DNA from: Tessaracoccus palaemonis
GTDB taxonomy: Bacteria > Actinomycetota > Actinomycetes > Propionibacteriales > Propionibacteriaceae
Reading direction: 5' to 3'
DNA length: 64,000 nucleotides
Assembly: GCF_019316905.1 (NCBI RefSeq)
Contig: NZ_CP079216.1
Coordinates: 1,736,001-1,800,000 of the forward strand
Part shown: piece after piece, positions 35,195 to 43,270 of the stretch
Numbering within the stretch: the first letter of the stretch is position 1
How the letters are laid out: each line of letters begins with the position of its first letter
Program-made: the position numbers and the translations under genes
The notes under the pieces: generated by a model
The model's input: the letters and a program-made list of their open reading frames with translations, nothing else
The model's database searches: none
Told to the model about the DNA's origin: nothing

Positions 35195-36901
35195 TCAGGC
35201 CACGGGGACGGGCCGGGCGAGCACCCCGTCGACCCGCCGTCCGAGCAGTCCCCGCAGGGTGAGCATCCCGCCGGACAGCGACGCGGAGTCGAAGCCGGCC
35301 TGCGTCAGCACGCGGTGGGCGATGGCGGAGCGGACTCCCGAGGCGCACAGCACCCGGACCGGTCGCCCGTCGGCGGCGGCGCGGACCTCGTCGAGGCGCC
35401 CCCTCAGCTCGGTGTGGGGGATGTTCAGCGAGCCCGGCACGTGCCCCGTCGCGTACTCGGCCTCGGAGCGGGCGTCGAGCACGAGCGACGACGACGCGAC
35501 GTCGTCGAGCTGGTCGGCGTACCAGAGCCGCAGCGTGCCATCCAGGACATTGCTCCCGACCATGCCCGCGAGGTTCACGGCGTCCTTCGCCTGGCCGTAG
35601 GGCGGGGCGTAGGCGAGATCGAGGTCGATCAGGTCGCCGACGGCCATCCCGGAGCGGATCGCGGTGGACAGCACATCGATGCGCTTGTCCACGCCGTCGA
35701 GCCCGACGGCCTGGGCGCCGAGCAGGAGGCCGTCGCCCTCCGAGATGTGGACGACGAGGTGGACCTGGGTCGCACCGGGGAAGTAGCCGGCGTGCTGGTT
35801 CGGGTGCAGATGCAGCGTGACGAACGGGATTCCGGCCGCCCGCAGCGTCGCCGCGTTGGTCCCGGTCATCGCCGCGGTCAGCTCCCCGACGCGCACGATG
35901 GCGGTACCCAGCGGCTGCGGGATGGGGCGCGCGCTGCCCGGCCGGCAGATGTCGTCGGCGACGAGCCTGCCCGCACGGTTCGCCGGGCCGGCCAGCGGCA
36001 CGGGCCGGCGCAGCCCCGTCGTCGGATCGGTCCGTGCGGTCGCGTCGCCCACGGCCCAGACGCCATCGGCCGACGTACGGCCATGATCGTCGACGACGAT
36101 CGCGCCCCGCTCACATGCGATGCCCGCCGCCTCGAAGGCCTGGGTGTCGGGGCGCACGCCCACGGAGAGCACGATCAGCTCGGCCTCGATGCGCGAGCCG
36201 TCGGCGAGGACGACCACGTCGTGGTCGGCCCCGGGTTCGATGGCCGCCGCGGCGACTCCGGTGCGCAGCTCCACGCCGAGGTCGACGAGTTCACGCTCCA
36301 CCAGGTGGGCGAGCTCCGACTCGAGCGGCGGGAGGACATGGTCGGCGAGCTCGACGACGCTGACCTGCAGCCCGCGGTGCGCGAGCGCCTCGGCGGCTTC
36401 GAGGCCGATGAACCCGGCGCCCAGCACCACGGCACGGCCGGCACCCCGGTCGACCCGCTCCTTGAGCGCGACGGCGTCGGCGACGGTCCGCAGGGTCCGC
36501 ACGCGCGGGGAGTCGATCCCGGCGGTGTCCGGCCGGACTGCCCGCGCGCCCGGCGACAGCACGAGCGCGTCGTAGGTGAGTTGCTCCACGCCGTCGGCAG
36601 ACGCGACCGTGACGCTGCGGCTCGCCACGTCGATCCCGGTGACCTCGTGCCCTGGCCGCACGTCGAGCGCCAGCGCTGCCCGCAGCGAGGCGGGCGTCTG
36701 GACGAGCAGCTGACTCTCGTCGGGGATCTCCCCACCCACATGGTACGGCAGCCCACAGTTGGCGAAGGAGACGTGCTCGCCCCGCTCAAGGACGACGATC
36801 TCGGCCTCCTCATCGAGGCGCCGCGCCCGCGCGGCACAGCTCATCCCTCCGGCCACTCCCCCGACAACAACGATCCGCCTGCGGCGACCAACTTCACTCA
36901 T
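35195..36901 (-). CDS. CoA-disulfide reductase / NADH oxidase-like flavoprotein fused to rhodanese
   Basis: This is a 568-residue fusion. Residues 1 to about 450 form an FAD/NAD(P) reductase with the single active-site Cys49 (FANCGLPYH) of the CoADR family, an NAD site VLGAGFIGLEAAEAL and a dimer domain. A C-terminal rhodanese domain (about 460-550) carries Cys519 in VLCASGVRSA. Such CoADR-RHD enzymes reduce CoA persulfide or polysulfides. ATG at 36901 is at the predicted transcription start. It is the first gene of an operon with the CsoR/CstR-type repressor and the small Cys-rich protein. Confidence 0.92.
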   Translation of the reverse strand: MSEVGRRRRIVVVGGVAGGMSCAARARRLDEEAEIVVLERGEHVSFANCGLPYHVGGEIPDESQLLVQTPASLRAALALDVRPGHEVTGIDVASRSVTVASADGVEQLTYDALVLSPGARAVRPDTAGIDSPRVRTLRTVADAVALKERVDRGAGRAVVLGAGFIGLEAAEALAHRGLQVSVVELADHVLPPLESELAHLVERELVDLGVELRTGVAAAAIEPGADHDVVVLADGSRIEAELIVLSVGVRPDTQAFEAAGIACERGAIVVDDHGRTSADGVWAVGDATARTDPTTGLRRPVPLAGPANRAGRLVADDICRPGSARPIPQPLGTAIVRVGELTAAMTGTNAATLRAAGIPFVTLHLHPNQHAGYFPGATQVHLVVHISEGDGLLLGAQAVGLDGVDKRIDVLSTAIRSGMAVGDLIDLDLAYAPPYGQAKDAVNLAGMVGSNVLDGTLRLWYADQLDDVASSSLVLDARSEAEYATGHVPGSLNIPHTELRGRLDEVRAAADGRPVRVLCASGVRSAIAHRVLTQAGFDSASLSGGMLTLRGLLGRRVDGVLARPVPVA

Positions 36902-36908
36902 GAAGTGA

Positions 36909-36936
36909 ATAATACCCCCGGGGGTATCTGTGTCAA
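36909..36936 (-). promoter_or_regulatory. Operon promoter with embedded CsoR/CstR-type operator
   Basis: On the minus strand TTGACA (36931-36936) and TATTAT (36909-36914) are spaced by 16 bp. The spacer and -10 contain a perfect 16-bp palindrome, ATACCCCC GGGGGTAT (36912-36927), the shape of CsoR/CstR binding sites. The expected transcription start is at or next to the ATG at 36901, giving a leaderless mRNA. Confidence 0.8.
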
Positions 36937-37168
36937 GTCTCCAGCCCGGGCAACCCGGAGCGGTTCATTGATTGATCAATGGGATGCCTCCCGCTGCGGT
37001 GGCAGCGGAGGCCGCCCGGCCCGAACCCGTCGCGCGGTAGCGTCCAGCCAGGAATCAACGTGGGTGTCCGGCGGCACATAGGTCGCGGTCCATGACCGAC
37101 AGGACCTGCACATCTGTTCCTCGACACGCAGCGGAGCGGGGAATGACGACGACGAAAGAGGACACACC
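36937..37168. other. Intergenic region between the CoADR operon and the alcohol dehydrogenase
   Basis: Apart from the CoADR promoter at its left edge there is TTGATTGATCAAT near 36968-36980, a short AT-rich near-palindrome that could be a control site for the dehydrogenase. No gene is supported. Confidence 0.4.
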
Positions 37169-38356
37169 ATGAAGGCAGTCACCTGGCAGGGCATCGAGAA
37201 GGTCGCCGTCTCCGATGTGCCGGAGCCGACGATCCAGGACCCAACCGACGCCATCGTCGAGGTCACATCCACAGCAATCTGCGGCTCCGACCTCCACCTC
37301 TACAAGGTGCTGGCTCCATTCCTCAGCCCAGGCGACATTATCGGGCACGAGTTCATGGGAATCGTGCGAGAGGTGGGCCCCGAGGTCACGGGCATCGCAC
37401 CTGGCGACCGGGTCGTCGTGCCGTTCAACGTCTCCTGCGGGCGGTGCTGGATGTGCGCCCGGGGCCTCTACGCGCAGTGTGAGACCACCCAGGTCACCGA
37501 GCGGGGCAAGGGCGCCACCCTCTTCGGCTACACCAGCCTCTACGGCCAGTTGCCGGGCGGGCAGGCCCAGTTCGTGCGCGTACCGCACGCGGATTTCGGT
37601 CCCATCAAGGTCCCGGACGACCTGCCTGACCAGCGGTTCCTGTTCCTCTCCGACATCCTTCCCACGGCCTGGCAGGGCGTCAGATTCGCCGACCTGGAAC
37701 CAGGTGGAACGATCGCCATCCTTGGGCTTGGACCGGTCGGACAACTGGCAGTGACCTGCGCACAGCAGCAGGGCGCTGGGCGTGTCCTCGCAGTGGACAG
37801 GATCGCCGAGCGTCTGGACAGGGCACAGGGGCTCGGCGCCGAGGTCATCAACATGGATGACGTCGACGATGTCGCCGCGATCCTGCGCGACCTGACCTCG
37901 GGCCGCGGTCCCGACGCGGTCGTTGACGCCGTCGGCATGGAGGCGCACGGCAATCCCGTTGCCGCGGCCGTGATCTCGGCCTCCACCCGGCTACCGAAGC
38001 CCGTCGCCCGGGCGGCGGTGGAGAACGCAGGCATCGACCGCCTCGAGGCCCTGCACACGGCCATCTCAGCCGTCCGCCGCGGCGGCACCGTGTCCATCTC
38101 CGGGGTCTACGGCGGGGCCATCGACCCGATGCCGCTGATGGACATGTTCGACAAGGGGATCTCCCTGCGCATGGGGCAGTGCCACGTGCGTCAGTGGACC
38201 GACGACCTGCTGCGGACCCTGACCGGACACGACCCCTTCGGCGTGGACGACCTGGTGACCCACCGGCTACCGCTCACCGAGGCACCCGCAGCCTACGAGA
38301 TGTTCCAGCACAAGAGCGACGGCTGTATCAAGGTCGTACTGGACCCCACGAGCTGA
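37169..38356 (+). CDS. Zinc-dependent alcohol dehydrogenase (formaldehyde dehydrogenase-like)
   Basis: This is a 395-residue medium-chain dehydrogenase. Catalytic zinc ligands are Cys38 and His60-Glu61 (GHEFMG). Structural zinc ligands are Cys90, 93, 96 and 104. The NAD site is LGLGPVGQLAV. The long insertion near 125-145 and VVDAVGMEAHG with a following variable loop are typical of the FDH-like subgroup, whose substrates include formaldehyde adducts and simple alcohols. AAGAGG lies upstream of the ATG. It is divergent from the CoADR operon across about 240 bp. Confidence 0.9.
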   Translation: MKAVTWQGIEKVAVSDVPEPTIQDPTDAIVEVTSTAICGSDLHLYKVLAPFLSPGDIIGHEFMGIVREVGPEVTGIAPGDRVVVPFNVSCGRCWMCARGLYAQCETTQVTERGKGATLFGYTSLYGQLPGGQAQFVRVPHADFGPIKVPDDLPDQRFLFLSDILPTAWQGVRFADLEPGGTIAILGLGPVGQLAVTCAQQQGAGRVLAVDRIAERLDRAQGLGAEVINMDDVDDVAAILRDLTSGRGPDAVVDAVGMEAHGNPVAAAVISASTRLPKPVARAAVENAGIDRLEALHTAISAVRRGGTVSISGVYGGAIDPMPLMDMFDKGISLRMGQCHVRQWTDDLLRTLTGHDPFGVDDLVTHRLPLTEAPAAYEMFQHKSDGCIKVVLDPTS

Positions 38357-38549
38357 ACGACGACGCCCTCAGGGCTTGCCGCCTGGAGTCCGCGCGCGAT
38401 GTCTTCGAACAGCTCGAGGCGACCCTCACCCCGTGAGCGACATCGCACGTCTCGATGGCGGCGCGCCACCAGGGGCCGATTCGGTCCGGTCTCTCGTCGC
38501 CGATCTCGATCGTCGCCACCGCTGCCTCGCGGCGCCAGGGCTGCGTCAT
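38293..38549 (-). pseudogene. Possible small frameshifted ORF after the sugar isomerase
   Basis: ATG at 38549 has AAGGA at good distance and opens MTQPWRREAAVATIEIG, then RIGPWWRAAIETCDVAHG. From about 38440 the better-looking sequence is in another frame (RLELFEDIARGLQAASPEG), ending at 38293 inside the dehydrogenase 3' end. As written the first frame ends at 38328. I do not recognise a family. It could be one small gene with a single lesion or chance reading. Confidence 0.3.
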
Positions 38550-38596
38550 GGGACGTCCTTTCGTCGACATGGGCCCCATTGAAACGCACCCGCCGG

Positions 38597-39385
38597 TCAG
38601 TCAGGAAGGCTGAACGCCGCCACGAACCGGTCGACCGCCACCTCGGCGTCACCGGAGGCGAAGGCCTCCAGCCCGACGGTGCCGCGGTAGCCGAACCGGG
38701 CCAGCGCCGCCGCCACCGCGGGATAGTTGACCTCCCCGGTGCCGGGCTCCATCCGCCCGGGCACGTCGGCGACCTGGATCTCGCCGACCCACGCCAATGC
38801 CTCCTCGCACAGCTCGATGAGGTTCCCCTCCCCGATCTGGGCGTGGTAGAGGTCCAGGTTGAGCCGGAGGTTCGGGTGGTCGATCGCCCTGACCAGCGCG
38901 AGGGTGTCGTGCGCCCGGGCGAACGGCGTGCCAGGGTGGTCGACAGCCAGGTTGAGGTTCTCGAGCGTGAACACCCGGCCGACGCGCTCCCCCAGCCGGG
39001 CCAGCCGCTCCAGCGTCCTGGCCGCCGCCAGCCAGTCGGCCCCACCGGTGGCTTCGCCCGGCCGCACGGGCAGTCCCTGCGCGTCAAGGCCCGTCCCGTG
39101 GACGTTGAGGCGCGGGCAGTCGATGATCTCGGCCGCCCGGGCGGACTCCTCCGCGGTCCGCAACAGCTCGTCCGCGCCTGCCGGGTCGATGAGTTCGCCG
39201 CGGATGTAGCCGGTCATCGAGGTGATCGGCGTTCCGACGGCCGCCAGGGCCGGCAGGTCCTTGGTCGTCCAGTCCCAGATCTCCGCCTCCAGTCCGCGGG
39301 CACCGATGCGTCGCAGCCGCTCGGTGTACGGCAGGTCGGTGTGGATGGTCTCGGCGCTGACGGCCAGCACGAACGGCGTACTCAT
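38597..39385 (-). CDS. Sugar phosphate isomerase/epimerase (hydroxypyruvate isomerase-like)
   Basis: This is a 262-residue TIM barrel of the AP endonuclease 2/xylose isomerase-like family. Metal-binding residues are expected at Glu in FTLENLN, Asp/His in LNLDLYHAQIGEGNL and the C-terminal GLEAF. The LYHAQIGEGNL motif is typical of hydroxypyruvate isomerase and 2-oxo-tetronate isomerase relatives. AGGAG precedes the ATG at 39385. It starts 14 bp after the Gfo/Idh/MocA gene and shares its operon and presumed LacI control. The substrate is unknown. Confidence 0.87.
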   Translation of the reverse strand: MSTPFVLAVSAETIHTDLPYTERLRRIGARGLEAEIWDWTTKDLPALAAVGTPITSMTGYIRGELIDPAGADELLRTAEESARAAEIIDCPRLNVHGTGLDAQGLPVRPGEATGGADWLAAARTLERLARLGERVGRVFTLENLNLAVDHPGTPFARAHDTLALVRAIDHPNLRLNLDLYHAQIGEGNLIELCEEALAWVGEIQVADVPGRMEPGTGEVNYPAVAAALARFGYRGTVGLEAFASGDAEVAVDRFVAAFSLPD

Positions 39386-39398
39386 AGGGGGCTCCTGC

Positions 39399-40400
39399 TC
39401 AGAGGTGGACGGGGAGGGAGGTGGTGATGGAGTCGATGCACGCCTGGGCGACGGCGAAGGCGGCGCGCGCGTCGTGGAGGGTCGGGCCCTGGGCGACACC
39501 CGTCCGGACGGCCTCGACGAAGGCCGAGAACTCCGCGCGGTACGAGTCCTGCAGGAGATCGGTGTCGCTGCGGGAGGTCTCGACGGAGATGCCCTCGGCC
39601 CCGAACAGGGTGAGGTCGGTGCGTCGCACGTGTCCCGCTGTCGCGAGCCCTCCGGAGCCGAAGACCTCGGCACGCACGTCGTAGCCGTAGGCCGCCTGGA
39701 ACGAAGCGTCTGCCACGGCGAGCGCACCGTTGTCGAACGCGACGGTGACGAGCGCCGTGTCCAACAGGCCGGCGCCGCGGAAGTCCGGCCGGATCAGAGC
39801 ATCGGCCTGAGCAAAGACGCGAACAGCCCTGGCGCCGGGGTTGAGCCAGTTGAGCGTGTCGAAGTCATGGATGAGGGTCTGGGTGAAGATGGTCCACGGC
39901 GGCACGACGGAGGGATCATGCAGCCGCGGATCGCGGGTGGTGGACCGCAGCAGCTGCACCGAGCCGAGCCGACCCTCGTCGACGGCGCGACGGGCCGCGG
40001 CGAACCCCGGTGCGAAGCGCCTGTTGAAGCCGACCTGGCACACCACCCCCGAGCCGTCGACCGCCCCTGCGGCCCTGTCCAGTTCCGCCAGCGACATGCC
40101 TGCGGGCTTCTCACAGAAGACCGGTACCCCGGCGGCAGCCGCCGAAACGATGAGTTCGGCGTGCGACGTGGACGCAGCGGCGATGACCACACCGTCCACC
40201 CCCGAGGACAGCAGCTCCGCCAGGGACGAGCAGGTCTGCGGCACCCGCAGCGCCTCGGCCACGTCCGCCACGGCCGACGCATCCGGGTCCGCGATCGCCT
40301 GCAGGACGACGCCCGGGGTGTGGCGGGCAAGGATCTCCGCGTGATTGCGGCCGATCCTGCCCACACCGACGAGTCCGATACGGACGGCTTCCTCCACCAT
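39399..40400 (-). CDS. Gfo/Idh/MocA family oxidoreductase (inositol 2-dehydrogenase-like)
   Basis: This is a 333-residue NAD(P)-dependent sugar dehydrogenase. The N-terminal Rossmann motif is GLVGVGRIGRNHAE, the EKP motif is FCEKPAG, and the substrate side has QVGFNRRFAPGF and the catalytic region TLIHDFDTLNWL with Asp and His. These match myo-inositol 2-dehydrogenase (IolG) relatives, but no other inositol genes are nearby, so the substrate may be another polyol or sugar acid. It is divergent from a LacI regulator. Confidence 0.88.
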   Translation of the reverse strand: MVEEAVRIGLVGVGRIGRNHAEILARHTPGVVLQAIADPDASAVADVAEALRVPQTCSSLAELLSSGVDGVVIAAASTSHAELIVSAAAAGVPVFCEKPAGMSLAELDRAAGAVDGSGVVCQVGFNRRFAPGFAAARRAVDEGRLGSVQLLRSTTRDPRLHDPSVVPPWTIFTQTLIHDFDTLNWLNPGARAVRVFAQADALIRPDFRGAGLLDTALVTVAFDNGALAVADASFQAAYGYDVRAEVFGSGGLATAGHVRRTDLTLFGAEGISVETSRSDTDLLQDSYRAEFSAFVEAVRTGVAQGPTLHDARAAFAVAQACIDSITTSLPVHL

Positions 40401-40431
40401 TGGCTGCTCCCTTGCAGTGGTCGACGGCTTG

Positions 40432-40461
40432 ACTCTAGAACGATCTACTAGATCGTGTCAA
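40432..40461 (-). promoter_or_regulatory. LacI-type operator in the Gfo/Idh operon promoter
   Basis: The palindrome ACGATCTA C TAGATCGT (40440-40456) has perfect 8-bp arms around a single base, typical of LacI family sites. On the minus strand it fills the spacer between TTGACA (40456-40461) and TAGAGT (40432-40437, spacing 18 bp). It is also 27 bp before the lacI-type gene, so autoregulation is likely. Confidence 0.75.
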
Positions 40462-40483
40462 CAGGAGTCGGTAGGGTGGCTCC

Positions 40484-41518
40484 ATGGATCCCGAGACCGA
40501 CGCCGGACGAAACCCCACCATGCTCGACGTGGCGCGGGAGGCGGGCGTCTCGCGCGCCCTGGTGTCGATCATCATGCGCGGGGCCCCCGGCGCGAGCGAG
40601 CGCACCCGCGCCCACGTCAAGGAGGTCGCGGCACGGCTCGGGTACGTGCCGGATGCCAGGGCTCAGGCCCTGAGGCGGCAGGGAAATGCCGCCATCGGCG
40701 TCGCGTTCCAGCCCGATCAGCCGTTCCACGCCGCCCTCATCGACGCCATCTACGAATCGGCCCGGAGGGCGGACCACCCGGTGATCCTGTCCGCCGTCAC
40801 GCCAGGCCACGACGAGGAGCGCGCAGTTGCCTCGCTCGTCGGCCAGCGCTGCGGCGCGGTCATCACGCTCGGCTCCCGTCTCGACCGGGACGTCCTCGAG
40901 GCCACGGCGCGCAGGATCCCCGTCGTGGTGGTGGCCCGCACCGTCGAGGCGGTCGGCGTCGACACTGTGGTCTCCGACGACGCCGGCGGTCTCGGCGCGG
41001 CCGTTGCGCACCTCGCATCGCTGGGGCACACCCGGATCGCCTTCGCGCAGTCGGCCGAGTCCGGAGGCAATCCCGAGCGGCTGTCGGGCTACCTCGGCGC
41101 CATGGATGACCTCGGCCTGGCACCAGACGTCGTCGCGGGCGGCTCGAGGATCGAGGGAGGGGCCGAGGCCGCGCGCACGCTGCTGGCCCGCGAGGGGCTG
41201 CCGACGGCGGTCGTGTGCTTCAACGATGCGGCAGCCGCCGGGATGCAGGACGTCCTGACCCGGGCAGGTGTGCGGGTCCCCGTCGACGTCTCCATCGTGG
41301 GCATCGACGACTCCGAGACGGCCAGCCTCTCCTACCGGCAGTTGACCAGCATCCGGCAGGATCCCGTGGCGTTGGCCCGGGCGGCCGCTGCGCGGGCAGC
41401 CCAGCGCATCGCATCGCCGGGGCTGGACCGGTTCACGGCGGTGATCCCCACCTCACTCGTGGTGCGCACGAGCACCGGGCCTCGGGTGCCCGACGCGCCC
41501 GAGGCTCCTCAGCCCTGA
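40484..41518 (+). CDS. LacI family transcriptional regulator
   Basis: This is a 344-residue regulator. The HTH and hinge are at about 12-65 (TMLDVAREAGVSRALVSIIMRG, RLGYVPDARAQALRRQG). The C-terminal periplasmic-binding-protein-like sensor domain covers about 70-330 (VVSDDAGGLGAAVAHLASLGHTRIAF, VPVDVSIVGIDDS). The ligand is probably a sugar or polyol processed by the divergent Gfo/Idh-isomerase operon. Its stop overlaps the convergent TspO-like gene by 10 bp. Confidence 0.92.
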   Translation: MDPETDAGRNPTMLDVAREAGVSRALVSIIMRGAPGASERTRAHVKEVAARLGYVPDARAQALRRQGNAAIGVAFQPDQPFHAALIDAIYESARRADHPVILSAVTPGHDEERAVASLVGQRCGAVITLGSRLDRDVLEATARRIPVVVVARTVEAVGVDTVVSDDAGGLGAAVAHLASLGHTRIAFAQSAESGGNPERLSGYLGAMDDLGLAPDVVAGGSRIEGGAEAARTLLAREGLPTAVVCFNDAAAAGMQDVLTRAGVRVPVDVSIVGIDDSETASLSYRQLTSIRQDPVALARAAAARAAQRIASPGLDRFTAVIPTSLVVRTSTGPRVPDAPEAPQP

Positions 41519-42354
41519 GGCACGCTCCGCTGGGCGGGGCGTGCCTTGGCCGACCCCAGGCGCTGGACGACGCGAATGGTGCCGACGACGAGCACGAGGC
41601 CCGCGGCGGTCACCGCCGCCCAACCGACGGGCGTGCTGATGAGCTGCCCCGTGAGCCGTGCCACACCCACCCAGGCGAGGCCCCAGGCGACGGTGCACGT
41701 GAAGCCGATCTGGAAGCCCACCATGGTGGTCGACCGCAACACGACGGCCGCCAGCACCACGACCACCAGCAGCATCACCACCGTCAGCCCGACGGCGTTC
41801 TCCCCCGTCGGTGGGACACCGAGGTCCACCAGCCAGGCAGCGACATTCGCCACGGTCGCCACGCAGATCCAGCCGAGGTACAGCCCGCAGGTCACCTGCA
41901 CCCACACCAACTCCTGGCGGCCCTCCTTCGGCAGCTGCTTGCCGATGGCCACGATCCAGCACAGCGACACGAGGATTCCGGCCATCACGAGCACCGACAC
42001 CCCCAGCAGGCCCGCGAAAGCCGCCTGCAGCCAGATGCCGTTCAGCGCCAGGGAGATGGCAGCCGGCACGCGCGTCGCCGACGCCCAGACCGACGTCGTG
42101 GCACGCGGCAGCCACTGCCACACGACATAGCCGGCCATGCCGACGTAGATGACGAGCCACACCGAGAATGCCGGCCCGTGGGGAGCAATGAGCGTGGCGT
42201 GGTCCGACAGCAGACCTCCCGCCTGAGACTCGACACCGCCCTCTCCGAGGATCCCGGTTCCGACGGCGGTGCCGAGCAGCCACACCACGGCGGCGAGCGT
42301 CACCAGAATCCGGCCGCCTGCGACCGACGACGGTGTGGGCGAGGAGACCTTCAT
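41509..42354 (-). CDS. TspO/MBR-like tryptophan-rich membrane protein
   Basis: This is a 281-residue polytopic protein with about seven TM helices and many Trp (PAFSVWLVIYVGMAGYVVWQWLP, LNGIWLQAAF). It fits the long, bacterial TspO/MBR-related proteins often annotated as tryptophan-rich sensory proteins. Classic TspO is about 155 residues with five helices, so this is an extended relative. The ligand is unknown. It is convergent with the LacI gene. Confidence 0.75.
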   Translation of the reverse strand: MKVSSPTPSSVAGGRILVTLAAVVWLLGTAVGTGILGEGGVESQAGGLLSDHATLIAPHGPAFSVWLVIYVGMAGYVVWQWLPRATTSVWASATRVPAAISLALNGIWLQAAFAGLLGVSVLVMAGILVSLCWIVAIGKQLPKEGRQELVWVQVTCGLYLGWICVATVANVAAWLVDLGVPPTGENAVGLTVVMLLVVVVLAAVVLRSTTMVGFQIGFTCTVAWGLAWVGVARLTGQLISTPVGWAAVTAAGLVLVVGTIRVVQRLGSAKARPAQRSVPQG

Positions 42355-42451
42355 GCGATGAGCCTACGGGTCGGGGCGCCCAGGCCGTGCCGACACGCCC
42401 GGCCCGGCGCCCGTGTGGCAAGCTGGAACACCTGAGCTGAAGGAGGCGGCC

Positions 42452-43261
42452 ATGGGCGAGACGCTCGGCAGGCGCGGCCTTCCCGCCGACGACCAGGAAC
42501 CCGATGCGGACGCGCCCCCCGCCACGGTGGCCCGCCGCGGCGCCGCCAGCCCCGCCGCCTCCTCAGAGCCGTCCGCTCGCGGCGGGGCACGGCGAGGCAT
42601 CGCGCCGGACCCGGCCCCGCGGCGGTTCTGGGTCCCGCTCGCCGCCCTGGGTGCGCTGCTTGCCGCGGCGCTGGTCGCCGCGTTCTGGTTACCCGGCTCC
42701 TCCGGCCCTGCGGCCACTGCTTCGCGCTCTGCCTCGCCCACCACACCGGCCTCGCCGGCACCGAGCCCCTCTGCCATGACGAGCCCTCTCCCGCTGGACG
42801 ACGCGACGCTGCAGGTCCCCGAGGGCTGGGACGTGTACGCCGACGAGCAGGTACAGGACGACCGCCGGCTCGTGCGGCTGGAACAGGGCGAGACCGGCGT
42901 GCGTGTGCAGGCCGTGACCCTCACATCGGTTGACGGGGACCTGTCGACGGCATGCAGCCTGCTGGTCACCGAACTGGAGTCGAACTACACGGATCCGGCT
43001 CAGACGACGGCGTTCACCGTCCCCGTCGCGCCGGGTGGCGAGGGCTACAGCTGCGGGTTCCGAGGCGAGCGGACCTCCGACGAACAGCCCGTCACGGTCA
43101 CGTTCACGATGCTCCGCAGGGACGCGGACGCTCACACGCTGGTGCTGCGCGCCAGCGTCCCGGACACCGCCGCGGACGACACGCAGGCCGCGGCACAACT
43201 GGAGGCGCTGACCTGTTCGGCCGCGGCGAGCTTCGACGTCGACCTGACCCGCTGCAACTGA
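42452..43261 (+). CDS. Single-pass membrane protein with a secreted C-terminal domain
   Basis: This is a 269-residue protein. A charged, Ala/Pro-rich cytoplasmic part (1-57) is followed by one TM helix (about 58-82, FWVPLAALGALLAAALVAAFWL), a Ser/Pro/Thr linker and an outside domain (about 110-269) with four Cys, likely paired. The domain starts LPLDDATLQVPEGWDVY, similar in style to actinobacterial lipoprotein LpqN-type domains, but I do not claim membership. AAGGAGG sits ideally before the ATG. The function is unknown. Confidence 0.75.
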   Translation: MGETLGRRGLPADDQEPDADAPPATVARRGAASPAASSEPSARGGARRGIAPDPAPRRFWVPLAALGALLAAALVAAFWLPGSSGPAATASRSASPTTPASPAPSPSAMTSPLPLDDATLQVPEGWDVYADEQVQDDRRLVRLEQGETGVRVQAVTLTSVDGDLSTACSLLVTELESNYTDPAQTTAFTVPVAPGGEGYSCGFRGERTSDEQPVTVTFTMLRRDADAHTLVLRASVPDTAADDTQAAAQLEALTCSAAASFDVDLTRCN

Positions 43262-43270
43262 GCCGCGCCG

